Below are positions 1 to 9,200 of a stretch of 64,000 nucleotides of DNA, piece after piece. Under the pieces are notes generated by a model that saw only the letters and a list, made by a program, of their open reading frames with translations, was not told the origin of the DNA and did no database searches. Each line of letters starts with the position of its first letter. Position 1 is the first letter of the stretch. The DNA is from Lautropia mirabilis (GTDB lineage Bacteria > Pseudomonadota > Gammaproteobacteria > Burkholderiales > Burkholderiaceae_E), in the NCBI RefSeq assembly GCF_900637555.1, contig NZ_LR134378.1:382001-446000 (forward strand), in the 5' to 3' direction. Both the position numbers and the translations under genes were made by a program.

Positions 1-675
1 GACTGGGGCACGCTGCGGGGCTCGCGTGCGGCGGGTTCCTCGGATGCCTTCACGTGGTCCGACTACACGCGCAGCGCCTCCAACGGCAACTACTATGTGC
101 CCATCCTGCAGCTCACCACGGCAGACGGCCAGCGCCAGGGCATGGCCAACATGGAAAGTGGCGCCGTCGATCCGGGTCGCATCTTCACCATCGGGGCCGA
201 TCAACCCATCCGGGAACGTTTCCGCCCCACGCGCGAGCGGCGCGTGACGGGCCTGTCGTTTGCCACGGCGGCATCGGTTGCGGGCACGCTGCAGTGGCGC
301 ATCCTGCAGGGCAGCAACGTGCTGGCCAGCGGGCAGTTCACGACAGACGCGCCCAACTACACCGCGCTGCAGGCCAACGCCAACCGGGTCGGCAAGGTCT
401 TCTGGCATGACGCCGAGATCAATGGCGGCCAGGGCGTGACGCTGGCCGCCGGCCAGACCTACGACGTGGAGTTCCAGCCCCAGGGCCAGAGCCAGTGGAA
501 GGTGGCCGACTTCTACAACGGCTCGCTGCACGGCTTCAGCTGGCCAGCGGCCTTCACCGAATCCAATGCCCAGCACCGCGTGAATGGTCAGTGGATCAAC
601 GTCGACCACTTCAACCACACCCGTGCCGGCAAGGTCGAGGCCAACTGGCCCGTGGTCCTGCACATGGCGCCCTGA
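1..675 (+). CDS. Paralogous secreted/lipoprotein-like protein, C-terminal part (5' truncated by window)
   Basis: The frame is open from base 1 without a start, so the gene begins outside the window; about 224 residues are visible, ending in TGA at 673-675. It is a clear paralogue of the protein at 1309-2730: both share NYYVPILQLTT, MESGAVDP, LSFATAASV, AGQTYDVEF and FTESNAQHRVNG in the same order and both end near NWPVVLH. I do not recognise the family and assign no function. By analogy with its neighbour it is probably exported. The regular alternation of aromatic and polar residues suggests a beta-rich fold, which is inference. The two copies look like a tandem duplication that has diverged well past recent gene conversion. 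Confidence 0.75.
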   Translation, partial: DWGTLRGSRAAGSSDAFTWSDYTRSASNGNYYVPILQLTTADGQRQGMANMESGAVDPGRIFTIGADQPIRERFRPTRERRVTGLSFATAASVAGTLQWRILQGSNVLASGQFTTDAPNYTALQANANRVGKVFWHDAEINGGQGVTLAAGQTYDVEFQPQGQSQWKVADFYNGSLHGFSWPAAFTESNAQHRVNGQWINVDHFNHTRAGKVEANWPVVLHMAP

Positions 676-1308
676 CGCCCGCCAGGGTTCCGGAACGCAC
701 ACGCGCCCCCGCCAATCCCCGGATCGCCAGCCTTTCGCCGGCGGTCCGGGTCGGGTACAACGATTTCGTGTACCTGTCAGGCCACACTCTGCAAGAGAAA
801 ATTGACACGGAATTTCGGCCGCTTTCGTGCCGGAATGCACCACCGGGGCCCCTTCAGAAATGAGGGCCGGGCGGTCGTTTTTGATCCGTTCAGGAGCATT
901 TTTCGGGTCTTTATGCGGCCGGAATACGCCAACGACGGGTACGCGCCCAATCCGCGCGTACTGCCCTTCCGTACCCGCAAAGCGGCCACTGGTCCCCGAA
1001 TAACGGCCTCACATCTGTCGCACACCATCATTGACGCCATGCCGACCTTATTATCCGGACATTATCCATAAACTCGCCCCTATTGCGCCCGGAATTCATC
1101 TCCCGTATCCGGCACACGGCGCGGCCATTCATTCCGCTCTGCTGGCGCGCATCATGACGATATCTGGCGCCCATCTCCGCCGAAATAGGTCCATCCGCGC
1201 AGAATCGTCATATCCCCCAATAAATGGGGACTCGACAGTCAGGGGTTTTTGTTTACTTTACCGACAAGGGCACATACCATTACGCCCGTCAAACTTAGGA
1301 ATAACTCA
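676..1308. other. Intergenic region between the two paralogues; no gene
   Basis: About 630 bases without a convincing coding frame; the short open frames have no homologue that I recognise. It is more AT-rich than its surroundings in places, especially 1030-1080 and 1200-1308. A C4/G4 stem-loop lies at 1215-1229, and a second G4 followed by five T at 1242-1250 could pair with the same C-run as an alternative, terminator-like structure. AGGA at 1297-1300 is the ribosome binding site of the next gene. No clean sigma-70 promoter could be placed. Confidence 0.5.
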
Positions 1309-2730
1309 ATGACAAATTGCAATATAAACGTCAGCAAAAAACCTCATAGTCATTCATATATATACAACTCGTTGCGCAAAGGCATCGTCGCCCTGGCCAT
1401 TCCCCTGGCAGCTTGCGGCGTGCATTCGGACGATGACACGGCCCATCTGAACACCAAGGCCGTCTCTTCCCACGCCCCGAACACCCTGGCCACGCAGAGC
1501 GACAGCACCCCGGCGAAGACCACGCAGGCCCCAGGCCGTCGCCAGACCAAGGCCGTGGTATCTGCCGGCAGCGGCAACCACGCGCTGACCTCGTATGAAG
1601 TGCGCCGGCTCTACGGTCCGGGTGTCTTCCGGCAGGATGCGCTGGCCAACACCATCGTCGGCATCAACGGCCGGCGTGAGCAGATCATCTCCAACCGCTT
1701 CCGGGCCACCATCAACGGCCACCTCAGCACCGCCCGCCTCTACTGGCAGCCGGGTCGCGGCTATTCGGCCGGTAACGGCGGCAATATCCGCCTGCGGCTG
1801 ATGCCCGATGACGGCAGCGGCGCACACCGCCCCAACATGTCGGCCACACCGCTGGCCACGGCCTATTTCACGCCGGGTTCGGCAGCCTACCGCGGCAATC
1901 CCATCTTCAACGATGCCTATTTCAGCAGCCAGCAGCCTCTGGTGGCCGGCCGCATCTATCACCTGGTGCTGGACAACATCCACCCGGCGCCGCACCAGAA
2001 CTACATCAGCAGCAACAACACCATCACCCATTCGGGCAATGGCCGGCCTTCGCGCTGGGTCTCGCCCACCGACTGGGCCACGCTGCTGGGCACCCGGAAC
2101 GCGTGGTCGGGTGGGGGATTCTCGTGGAACGACATGACGCAGAGCCCCGCCGGCGGCAACTACTATGTACCCATCCTGCAGCTGACCACCCGCAATGGCC
2201 AGAAGCAGGGCTCGTCGGCCATGGAAAGCGGTGCCGTGGACCCGCAGCGCATCTTCACGGCCACGGCCAGCCACCCGGTGCGTGAGCGTTTCCGCCCGTA
2301 CAGCACCAAACGGGTCTCGGGACTGTCGTTTGCCACGGCAGCCTCGGTGGGCGGATCGCTGCGCTGGCGTATCGTGCAGGGCAACCGCGAACTGGCCAGC
2401 GGCCGCATCAGCTCGGGTGCCAACTACTACGGGCTGCAGCTCAAGTCCGCGCGGGTGGGCAAGGTTTACTGGTATGACGCCTCGTTCGGCGCCATCACGC
2501 TGCAGGCCGGCCAGACCTACGATGTGGAGTTCCTGCCCGAAGGCGGCAGCCAGTGGAAGTTTGCTGATTTCCGCAACGGTTCGCACCACGGCTTCAGCTC
2601 GCCGGTGGCGTTCACCGAATCCAACGCCCAGCACCGCGTGAACGGCAACTGGATCAACGCCTACCACTTCAACCACTACAGCAACGGCGGCACAGACTCC
2701 AACTGGCCGGTGGTCCTGCACCAGGAGTGA
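1309..2730 (+). CDS. Predicted lipoprotein of unknown function, paralogue of the gene at 1-675
   Basis: 473 residues from ATG 1309, preferred over an in-frame TTG at 1249 because AGGA lies eight bases upstream and the N-terminus then forms a signal peptide. A basic, His-rich N-region is followed by a hydrophobic segment ending in lipobox LAAC with Cys36, so I predict an outer-membrane or periplasmic lipoprotein. Residues about 37-80 are a Ser/Thr/Ala-rich linker; the remainder is a compact domain with repeated Asn-Gly and aromatic residues, whose last 220 residues match the upstream paralogue. No catalytic motif is recognisable. The first bases of the coding region are AT-rich, unlike the rest. 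The function is unknown; a carbohydrate-binding or adhesin role is only a guess. Confidence 0.75.
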   Translation: MTNCNINVSKKPHSHSYIYNSLRKGIVALAIPLAACGVHSDDDTAHLNTKAVSSHAPNTLATQSDSTPAKTTQAPGRRQTKAVVSAGSGNHALTSYEVRRLYGPGVFRQDALANTIVGINGRREQIISNRFRATINGHLSTARLYWQPGRGYSAGNGGNIRLRLMPDDGSGAHRPNMSATPLATAYFTPGSAAYRGNPIFNDAYFSSQQPLVAGRIYHLVLDNIHPAPHQNYISSNNTITHSGNGRPSRWVSPTDWATLLGTRNAWSGGGFSWNDMTQSPAGGNYYVPILQLTTRNGQKQGSSAMESGAVDPQRIFTATASHPVRERFRPYSTKRVSGLSFATAASVGGSLRWRIVQGNRELASGRISSGANYYGLQLKSARVGKVYWYDASFGAITLQAGQTYDVEFLPEGGSQWKFADFRNGSHHGFSSPVAFTESNAQHRVNGNWINAYHFNHYSNGGTDSNWPVVLHQE

Positions 2731-2742
2731 GTCAGCGCGACC

Positions 2743-3405
2743 TCAGTCCAGAATCAGCCGCGGAACGTCGAAGACCTCGGCCAGCGGCTTCTGGATCTGG
2801 GTACCGCGCACCAGCGCCAGCGCCCGCACGTAGGCCTCGTTCACATAGGTGCGACAGGCCTGCTGCGAGTTGTACTCGTACAGCGCGGCAATCTTCTTCT
2901 GGATGTCCTCTTCCTCGAGCGTCACGAAGCAGCGGTTGGAAAATTCCAGCGTGTTCCACGACAGCTCGTAGGCCAGGATGGTGGTGCGCTTGAAGGCGCG
3001 GAAGCCCTCGTCGGCCACCGTCTTGTGATCCTGATGGGTATCGGTGGCACTGGGCACGAAGACCAGCGAAGGCCGATACTCGCGGTTCAGGCGGATCATC
3101 GTGTCCAGCACGCGCTGCCGATGCTCGGGGAAGGTGCGCACCTGAAAGTCCAGCACCAGCGCATCCTCGGGCTTCACGCCCAGCTTCTGGGCCGCATTGC
3201 GGTTCTCGGTACGCAGCACGTCACGCGGAAAGCCCTTGGGCACGGAGTCCTCGGCGGCCGAGAAGGCCACGGTGATGACGCGGTGGCCACTGCGGACCAG
3301 GCGGGCGATGGTGCCGCCGCAGCCCAGCTCGGCATCATCGGTGTGCGGGGCAAGTACCAGCACGTTGCCGGAACCCCCGGCCGAAAAAAGCTTGTCGATG
3401 TTCAT
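2743..3405 (-). CDS. PIG-L (LmbE-like) family deacetylase
   Basis: 220 residues from ATG 3405 (NIDKLFSAGG...). The N-terminal motif PHTDDAELGCGGT is the zinc-binding PHxDD signature of PIG-L/LmbE N-acetylglucosaminyl deacetylases, and HQDH in the middle supplies the other metal ligand. Members remove an acetyl group from GlcNAc-containing lipids or small molecules. It is the last gene of a leftward trio after a UDP-GlcNAc 2-epimerase and a GT4 glycosyltransferase, so a surface-glycan precursor is the likely substrate. The frame could extend upstream to 3483, but the conserved Rossmann-like start (NVLVLAPH) fits the shorter protein. The ribosome binding site is weak. The family is firm; the substrate is inferred. 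Confidence 0.8.
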   Translation of the reverse strand: MNIDKLFSAGGSGNVLVLAPHTDDAELGCGGTIARLVRSGHRVITVAFSAAEDSVPKGFPRDVLRTENRNAAQKLGVKPEDALVLDFQVRTFPEHRQRVLDTMIRLNREYRPSLVFVPSATDTHQDHKTVADEGFRAFKRTTILAYELSWNTLEFSNRCFVTLEEEDIQKKIAALYEYNSQQACRTYVNEAYVRALALVRGTQIQKPLAEVFDVPRLILD

Positions 3406-3504
3406 TGTTGTGATTCTTGGTGGGACCGGCACGCCTTGCGGCGCACCGGTCCGGTCATGACTGCGGGACGGCTTCCGTATCACGCGCCCTGAAGGGCTGC
3501 GATC

Positions 3505-4752
3505 TCACTTGCCACGGCTGGCCATCACGTCCTGCACCACGTCCATCACCAGGCCGGCAGAGCGCTCGCGCGAGAAGTCCTTGGAGGCTTCCAGCGCCTT
3601 GCGACCCAGTTCGGCCTTCAGTTCCGGATTGTCCGCCAGCCGCTGGATGGCAGCCGCCATGTCCTGCGGGTTCTCGGGGCGCACATTGATGCCGAAACCG
3701 TATTCGTCCACCAGCCCGGTGGCCTCACCGGCCGGCAGGCTCATGATGACGGGCATGCCCATGGCCAGCGCCTCGAACGTCTTGGACGAGATGGTGGCCT
3801 TGAAGAGAGGCCGATCCTTCATCATCACGATGGCGGCGTCGAGCAGGCTCCAGACCGCCGGCATCTCGGACTGGTCAAAGGGCGGCAGCAGCTTCACGTT
3901 GGTTAGGCCCTGGTCCTTGATGGATTTCTCCACCTCGGCATACTCGGCGCCCGCACCAGCCAGCATGATCACGATGTCGTCGCGGTCACGCAGCAGCGCC
4001 CCGGCATCGACGGCGGTCTGCACGCCCGCGCCCATGCCGATGGTGCCGTAGTAACCCACCACGAACTTGCCCTGCAGGCCGAGCTTCTCCACCAGAGCCG
4101 GATCCTTGGGCCGCGGGGTGAAGCGGTTGGTGTCGGCGCCGTTGCGCACCACCACCACCTTGTCACCCGGAATGCCCCGGTCCACCAGGTCCTGGCGCAG
4201 CCCCTTGGTCACGGCAATCACCCGGTCGGATGCCCGGTACATGCTCATCTCGATCCAGTACAGCATGCGGATGAGCAGGCCTTCCTTCATGGCACCCACG
4301 GCCACGATGGAGGCCGGCCACAGGTCACGCAGCTCGAAGATCCAGGGCAGGCGGCGCAGCCGCGACACGATCCAGCCTGCCACCGCACAGAAGAACTGGG
4401 GCGAGGTGGAGATGAGGATGTCGGGGCGGCGCTGGAACATGGCGGCAATGCCGCCCGTCACCATGAAGGAGACATAGTCCAGGATGCGCTTGAGGAAGCC
4501 CTCGTTGGCCGCGATGTAGCTCTTGACGCGGATGACCTTCACCCCCCCCATGTCTTCCTTGAAGTACCAGTGGTTCTTGTAGCCGGCCAGCGGCTTGCCC
4601 TGGGGGAAGTTGGGGGCGGTGGTGATGACGGTGACCTGGTGGCCATCCTTCACCCAGCGCGAAACGTGCTCCCAGGTACGCATGGCGGGCACGTTGCGCT
4701 CGGGCGGAAAGTTGTCCGTCAGGAAGAGGATATTCAAACGACGGGTTTCCAT
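3505..4752 (-). CDS. Glycosyltransferase family 4 (WbuB-like)
   Basis: 415 residues. The N-terminus (ILFLTDNFPPERNVPA, then TTAPNFPQGK) is typical of the GT4 WbuB/WcaI-type transferases with an N-terminal Glyco_trans_4_4 domain (residues about 18-190). The C-terminal GT-B domain (about 200-400) holds the donor-binding region with GYYGTIGMGAGVQ and the E-x7-E-like stretch around KTFEALAMGMPVI. These enzymes transfer a sugar, often an N-acetylated amino sugar, to a lipid-linked acceptor at the inner face of the cytoplasmic membrane. Sixteen bases separate it from the upstream wecB stop, so they form one transcript. Donor and acceptor cannot be read from sequence. Confidence 0.85.
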   Translation of the reverse strand: METRRLNILFLTDNFPPERNVPAMRTWEHVSRWVKDGHQVTVITTAPNFPQGKPLAGYKNHWYFKEDMGGVKVIRVKSYIAANEGFLKRILDYVSFMVTGGIAAMFQRRPDILISTSPQFFCAVAGWIVSRLRRLPWIFELRDLWPASIVAVGAMKEGLLIRMLYWIEMSMYRASDRVIAVTKGLRQDLVDRGIPGDKVVVVRNGADTNRFTPRPKDPALVEKLGLQGKFVVGYYGTIGMGAGVQTAVDAGALLRDRDDIVIMLAGAGAEYAEVEKSIKDQGLTNVKLLPPFDQSEMPAVWSLLDAAIVMMKDRPLFKATISSKTFEALAMGMPVIMSLPAGEATGLVDEYGFGINVRPENPQDMAAAIQRLADNPELKAELGRKALEASKDFSRERSAGLVMDVVQDVMASRGK

Positions 4753-4768
4753 GATCAGCGGGAGCAGT

Positions 4769-5875
4769 TCAGCGCTTGAACGTCATCTGCGGCATCTTCA
4801 CCAGCGTGGCGGCGATCTTCACGCCGGCATCGCCGTTGCCGTAGTGCTCTTTCGGGGTGCCGCGCGTGCCCACCCGCGACAGGCAGATGTCCTTGAACTT
4901 CTCGGGATCATCCAGCGGGGCCAGCACGTTCCAGCCGGAATCGACCAGTTCGGTCCATTCGGTCTCGTCGCGGAAGGTGACGCAGGGCACCTTGTGGAAG
5001 AAGGCCTCGCGCTGCACGCCGCCCGAGTCGGTGACGATGACGGCCGCGGCACGCTCCAGGCGCACGATGTCGATGTAGCCGATGGGGTCGACGATCTTGA
5101 AGTTGGGCGACTTGGGCTTGAAGCCCAGGGCCTCGACGCGCGAACGGGTGCGCGGGTGCAGCGGCAGCACCACGGGCAGGTGCTGGGCCAGCAGGTCCAG
5201 ACCTTCCATCAGGCACTGCAGACGCTTGGGATCGTCAGTGTTGTTGGCGCGGTGCACGGTGCACAGCACGAACTTGCCGGGCTCGACGCCGAAGGTTTCC
5301 AGCGCGTGCGAGCGGCGCTCGGCCACTTCGGCCATCTGCAGGGCGCAGTCATACATCACGTCACCCACCTGCTCGACGCGCGGGCCGCTGATGCCTTCGC
5401 GCAGCAGGTTGGCGGTGGAGACGTCCGTCACCGAGAAGTGCACGTCGGTGATGTGGTCGGTCAGCACCCGGTTGATCTCTTCCGGCATGCGGTTGAACGA
5501 GCGCAGGCCGGCCTCGACGTGGGCCAGCGGCAGGTGGATCTTGGCCGCAGCCAGCGCACCGGCCAGCGTGCTGTTGGTGTCACCGTAGACAACGACGACA
5601 TCGGGTTTCTCGTCGATGTAGAGCTTTTCCAGGGCCTCCAGCATGCGGCCGGTCATGGCGCCGTGCCCGCTGGCCGAGATGTGCAGGTTGAAGGCCGGCG
5701 CCGGCATGCCCAGTTCTTCAAAGAACACATCGGACATGTTCTGGTCGTAGTGCTGGCCAGTGTGCACGATGGCGTGCTCGACGTCCGGATACTTTTCCAG
5801 GGCCTGACTGACAATGGCGGCCTTCACGAACTGGGGTCGTGCGCCGACAACCGAGAAGATGCGTGTCTTGGACAT
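4769..5875 (-). CDS. wecB: UDP-N-acetylglucosamine 2-epimerase (non-hydrolysing)
   Basis: 368 residues. GARPQFVKAA near the N-terminus and the C-terminal VTDSGGVQREA are the hallmark motifs of non-hydrolysing WecB/MnaA epimerases, which interconvert UDP-GlcNAc and UDP-ManNAc for surface polysaccharides. The HVEAGLRS catalytic segment is also present, and the length matches the family. It is the first gene of the leftward trio, with a strong sigma-70-like promoter about 40 bases upstream. Together with the GT4 transferase and PIG-L deacetylase it suggests a ManNAc- or GlcNAc-derived glycan. No polymerase or flippase is nearby, so the trio may serve a decoration or work with genes elsewhere. 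Confidence 0.9.
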   Translation of the reverse strand: MSKTRIFSVVGARPQFVKAAIVSQALEKYPDVEHAIVHTGQHYDQNMSDVFFEELGMPAPAFNLHISASGHGAMTGRMLEALEKLYIDEKPDVVVVYGDTNSTLAGALAAAKIHLPLAHVEAGLRSFNRMPEEINRVLTDHITDVHFSVTDVSTANLLREGISGPRVEQVGDVMYDCALQMAEVAERRSHALETFGVEPGKFVLCTVHRANNTDDPKRLQCLMEGLDLLAQHLPVVLPLHPRTRSRVEALGFKPKSPNFKIVDPIGYIDIVRLERAAAVIVTDSGGVQREAFFHKVPCVTFRDETEWTELVDSGWNVLAPLDDPEKFKDICLSRVGTRGTPKEHYGNGDAGVKIAATLVKMPQMTFKR

Positions 5876-5913
5876 GTTTGTAACGAATCTCTAAAACTGA
5901 CGGAACCGTTATG

Positions 5914-5941
5914 AATATAGCTGCCCTGTTTTATGAGTCAA
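5914..5941 (-). promoter_or_regulatory. Sigma-70-type promoter of the wecB operon
   Basis: On the minus strand TTGACT (plus 5936-5941) and TATATT (plus 5914-5919) are separated by 16 bases, five and five matches to consensus. Transcription would start near 5907, giving a leader of roughly 30 bases before the wecB ATG at 5875. The whole stretch 5876-6080 is AT-rich compared with its flanks. Confidence 0.6.
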
Positions 5942-6079
5942 CACGAAAGCCCCTCCATGTGCCAACTATGTCCAGGTTTCGCGCGCAAAAACATGGACTT
6001 GCCAAGTGTTGCTTCTCAACAACGCATTTGTAAAACCCCTTTAGTGATTCATTATTCCTTATTACGTAATTCAGGCGTG

Positions 6080-6124
6080 AAAAAAGGCCGGATCGCCTCC
6101 TCGCGGAGAAGAGACGATCCGGCC
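6080..6124 (-). terminator. Intrinsic terminator of the large propeller protein gene
   Basis: A perfect 10-bp stem GGCCGGATCG/CGATCCGGCC (6086-6095 with 6115-6124) is followed on the minus strand by six T (plus A6 at 6080-6085). It lies 78 bases after the stop of the leftward gene that ends at 6202. Confidence 0.85.
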
Positions 6125-6201
6125 CCGGGGTACATCGGTCTCGGGACCGGCTCAGGTCAGCGCCGGCGGTTGCCGGTCATGCCTGGGTCGCCCCCTCACC
6201 G

Positions 6202-9200
6202 TCACTGGGCCTTCCAGCTGTACAGGTGGTTGTTGGAGCCGAAGTAGATCCGGCCGTTGGCTGCGGCGCCCCCCACGGTGATGCGCACCGGCGAGGAGAC
6301 CACACGGCTGACGGTATGGGCCTTGGTATCGACCTTGCCGATGCCGTTGTAGAGCAGGACGTAGATGCTGCCATCGGCACCCTTCACGAAGGCACGGGTA
6401 CCCTGGGCGTACACGGAGGGTCCCAGGTCCTTCGAGAAGCGGTTGACCGAGACCACCTGGCGGTTGTTCGGGTTGAAGACGAACAGGTCCACGCTGTCGG
6501 CCAGGCCATAGACCAGGCCATCGGCACCCACCATCAGGTCGGTGATGGTCTTGGCGCCCGGCACCGGCGCACCGCGCCAGCGCACCTCATGGGTGTTCGC
6601 ATCCATCAGGAAGAGCTCGCTCGAATCGGTGGCTTTGGTGACACCGCCCGTGCCCGGCGCCACGGTCGTGCCGCCCAGCAGCATGCCGTTGGACAGCTCG
6701 ACCATCGCCTGCACCGAGTGGTTGGGCACCAGGTGCCAATGATCGATCCGGCTCTTCTGACCGCTGGAACGGTTCCAGAACATCATGCCGCCGCCGGTCG
6801 TGCCGTATTCCGGCGTGCCGGCCAGCGCGATCTGCGAACCGCCCCCCATGATCAGCATGGCGTGCGGCCGGTTGATGGACGGGTAGGCGTTCAGCACTTC
6901 CGAGAACTCGTTCTTGCCGTTCTCATTCTCCTGGAACAGCTTGCCGTCCGGATAGGCGGCCACGTACAGGCGCGAGCCCAGTGCGGCCATCACGTTCGGC
7001 TGGCGCGGCAGCTGCTTGCTGTCGAACTTGTTGTCACCCGCGCTGTAGTAGAAGGTGTGCATCGGGAAGCGCGTGCCGCCGCACACCTTGTTGTCGCCGG
7101 TGGCGCAGACGAAGGTCAGCGCAGCGCCCTGGGTGGTGTAGTTGAACTTCACCGTCTTCTGCTGGCCCGACGCATCACGCGTGACCAGGGTACGGTCGTG
7201 CATGTCCACCGACACCAGGCGACGACCCGACGGGAACTCGCGGTCCACCAGATTCTGCGCCCCGCCCTTCAGGTTGGATTCGGCCACCCGCGCCCCCGCA
7301 CCCAGGCCGCTGGCCTTGCCGTTGGTCAGCATGAACTGCTGCTGGCCGTTGCGGGCATAGACAACGTTGCTCTGGGACTGCGTCACCACGGCGGTGCCCG
7401 AAACACGCTGCGAGGACGACAGCAGCGCCTGGGTGGCGTGGCTCTGGATGTTGTAGGCGTAGATCTGCGAAGCCGCCAGACCCGATCCCACGTAGACCCA
7501 ACCATGGGCATCCACCGCGATGGAGCGCGGATACTGCGTCCACGACTCCTTCGCCAGCTGGCCATGATTCTGCAATGATGAATTCTGCGGATTGAAACTC
7601 ACCAGCTGGTTGTTCGGGTAGGTGGCCGCCCAGATCCGGCCATCCTTGTCCTCGGTCAGGCTCATGGCGGTCTTGCCGTTGACCTTGCCGTGGAAGGTGA
7701 AGCGCTTGCTGGCCACGTCGAACTCGACGAACTGGCTGTTGAACAGCGTGTACAGGCGGTTCTTCGACGACAGGTAGATGGCCGAGGGCTCGTCACCGTC
7801 CGGCTTGAACGGCACATCGAACTGCTGCGAGGCGCCCGTCTCGGCATTCACCATCAGAATGGCATAACCGCCGCGCCAGTCCTGCAGCCAGGTCAGGATC
7901 ACGTCCTGGCCGCTCTGGTCCACGGTGGACACCACGCCCCGGGTCTGTGCCACCGGGGTGGGAATGCCGTGGTCAACGAACCCGGCAGCCTGGGCCTGGC
8001 TCTGGCCGGCCTGGGCTTCGGCGGCATCCTGGGTGGTGCCGGCGGTCTGGCCCTGCGTCTGGGACTGGTTCTGTGCTTCCTGCTGGCCCTGGCCTTCGGT
8101 CTTGCTGTTGCTGGGCGAGGTGGCGTCCTGGTCCTGGGTCTGGTCGCTGGTGGCGCCCGAAGTCTGGCCCTGGACATTGGACTGCCCGCCGGACTGCGTG
8201 GTGCTGTCGGTGGTCGACGCCTGGCTGCTGCCATCTGCGGCCGACTGGCCCGTGCTGCTGCTGGATGCACTGTCACCCGTGGACGTACTACCGCTGCCGG
8301 AAGTGCTGCTGCTGGTGGCGGAGGAGTCGCCGGACGACGCGGTGCCAGTGCCGGACGACGAGTCGTTGGCGGCCGTGGTGCCAGCTGCGGACGTGCTGCC
8401 ACTGCCGGACGCCGTGTCACCGGTCGAGGCGGTGCTGCTGCCGGACGTGCTGCCACCCGTGGACGAGGTGTCGCTGCCGGACGTGGTGCCCGTGGTGCTG
8501 CTGCCGGAGGCAGTGTCAGCCGCCGAGGTCGTGGCGCCGCTGGACGCGGTGTCGCTGCCGGAGGCAGTACCAGCGGTCGTCGCAGCATCGCTGCCCGAGG
8601 CCGCGCCGCTGGTCGATGCGGTATTGCTGCTGGTCGAGCCTGCAGCCCCCGTCGAGGTCGACGCACCGCCCGTGGTGGCGGCACTGCCATCGCTGGAGCC
8701 CGTGGTCTGGCTGCTGCCAGCCGCCTGGGTCGCTGAAGAGGTCTGTTCCGAACCCGAGGCGGCCTGCGTGGACGCGTCGCTACCGGAGGAAGCCTGCGTC
8801 GTGGAGGAGCCCGTGCTGCTGCTTCCGGTGGAGGCGCCGCTGCCGGTCGCCGTGGAACTGCCGCTGTCGGCCGTGGTCGAGGCACCAGCGCCGGTGGTTG
8901 CCGAGGTTCCGCCACTGGCGGCCGTCGAGCTTCCGTTGCTGGCGGTATCCGAGGTGGCGCTGCCGGCCTGCCCGGTCGTGGCCGCCTGACCCGCAGCCGA
9001 CGAGCCTGCGGCCGCTGCGCTGGAATCCGCGCTCTGGCCATCCGCCGACGTGGCCGGCCGGGTCGAGGGGGTGTCCTGGGTGCCGCTGTCCTGTTCACCA
9101 GCTTGCGCCTGGGCGGCGCTCGACGTGCTGGAATCGGCCTGAGCCTGGGTGGTGGAGCCCTGGCTGCTGCCAGAGGCCTGGGCAGTCCCGGTTTCGCCTG

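Noticed and set aside
1354-2721. A 455-codon open frame on the minus strand opposite the lipoprotein gene
   Set aside because: It is antisense to a protein with clear paralogy, has no recognisable domain, and such long antisense frames are common in GC-rich DNA with strong third-position bias.
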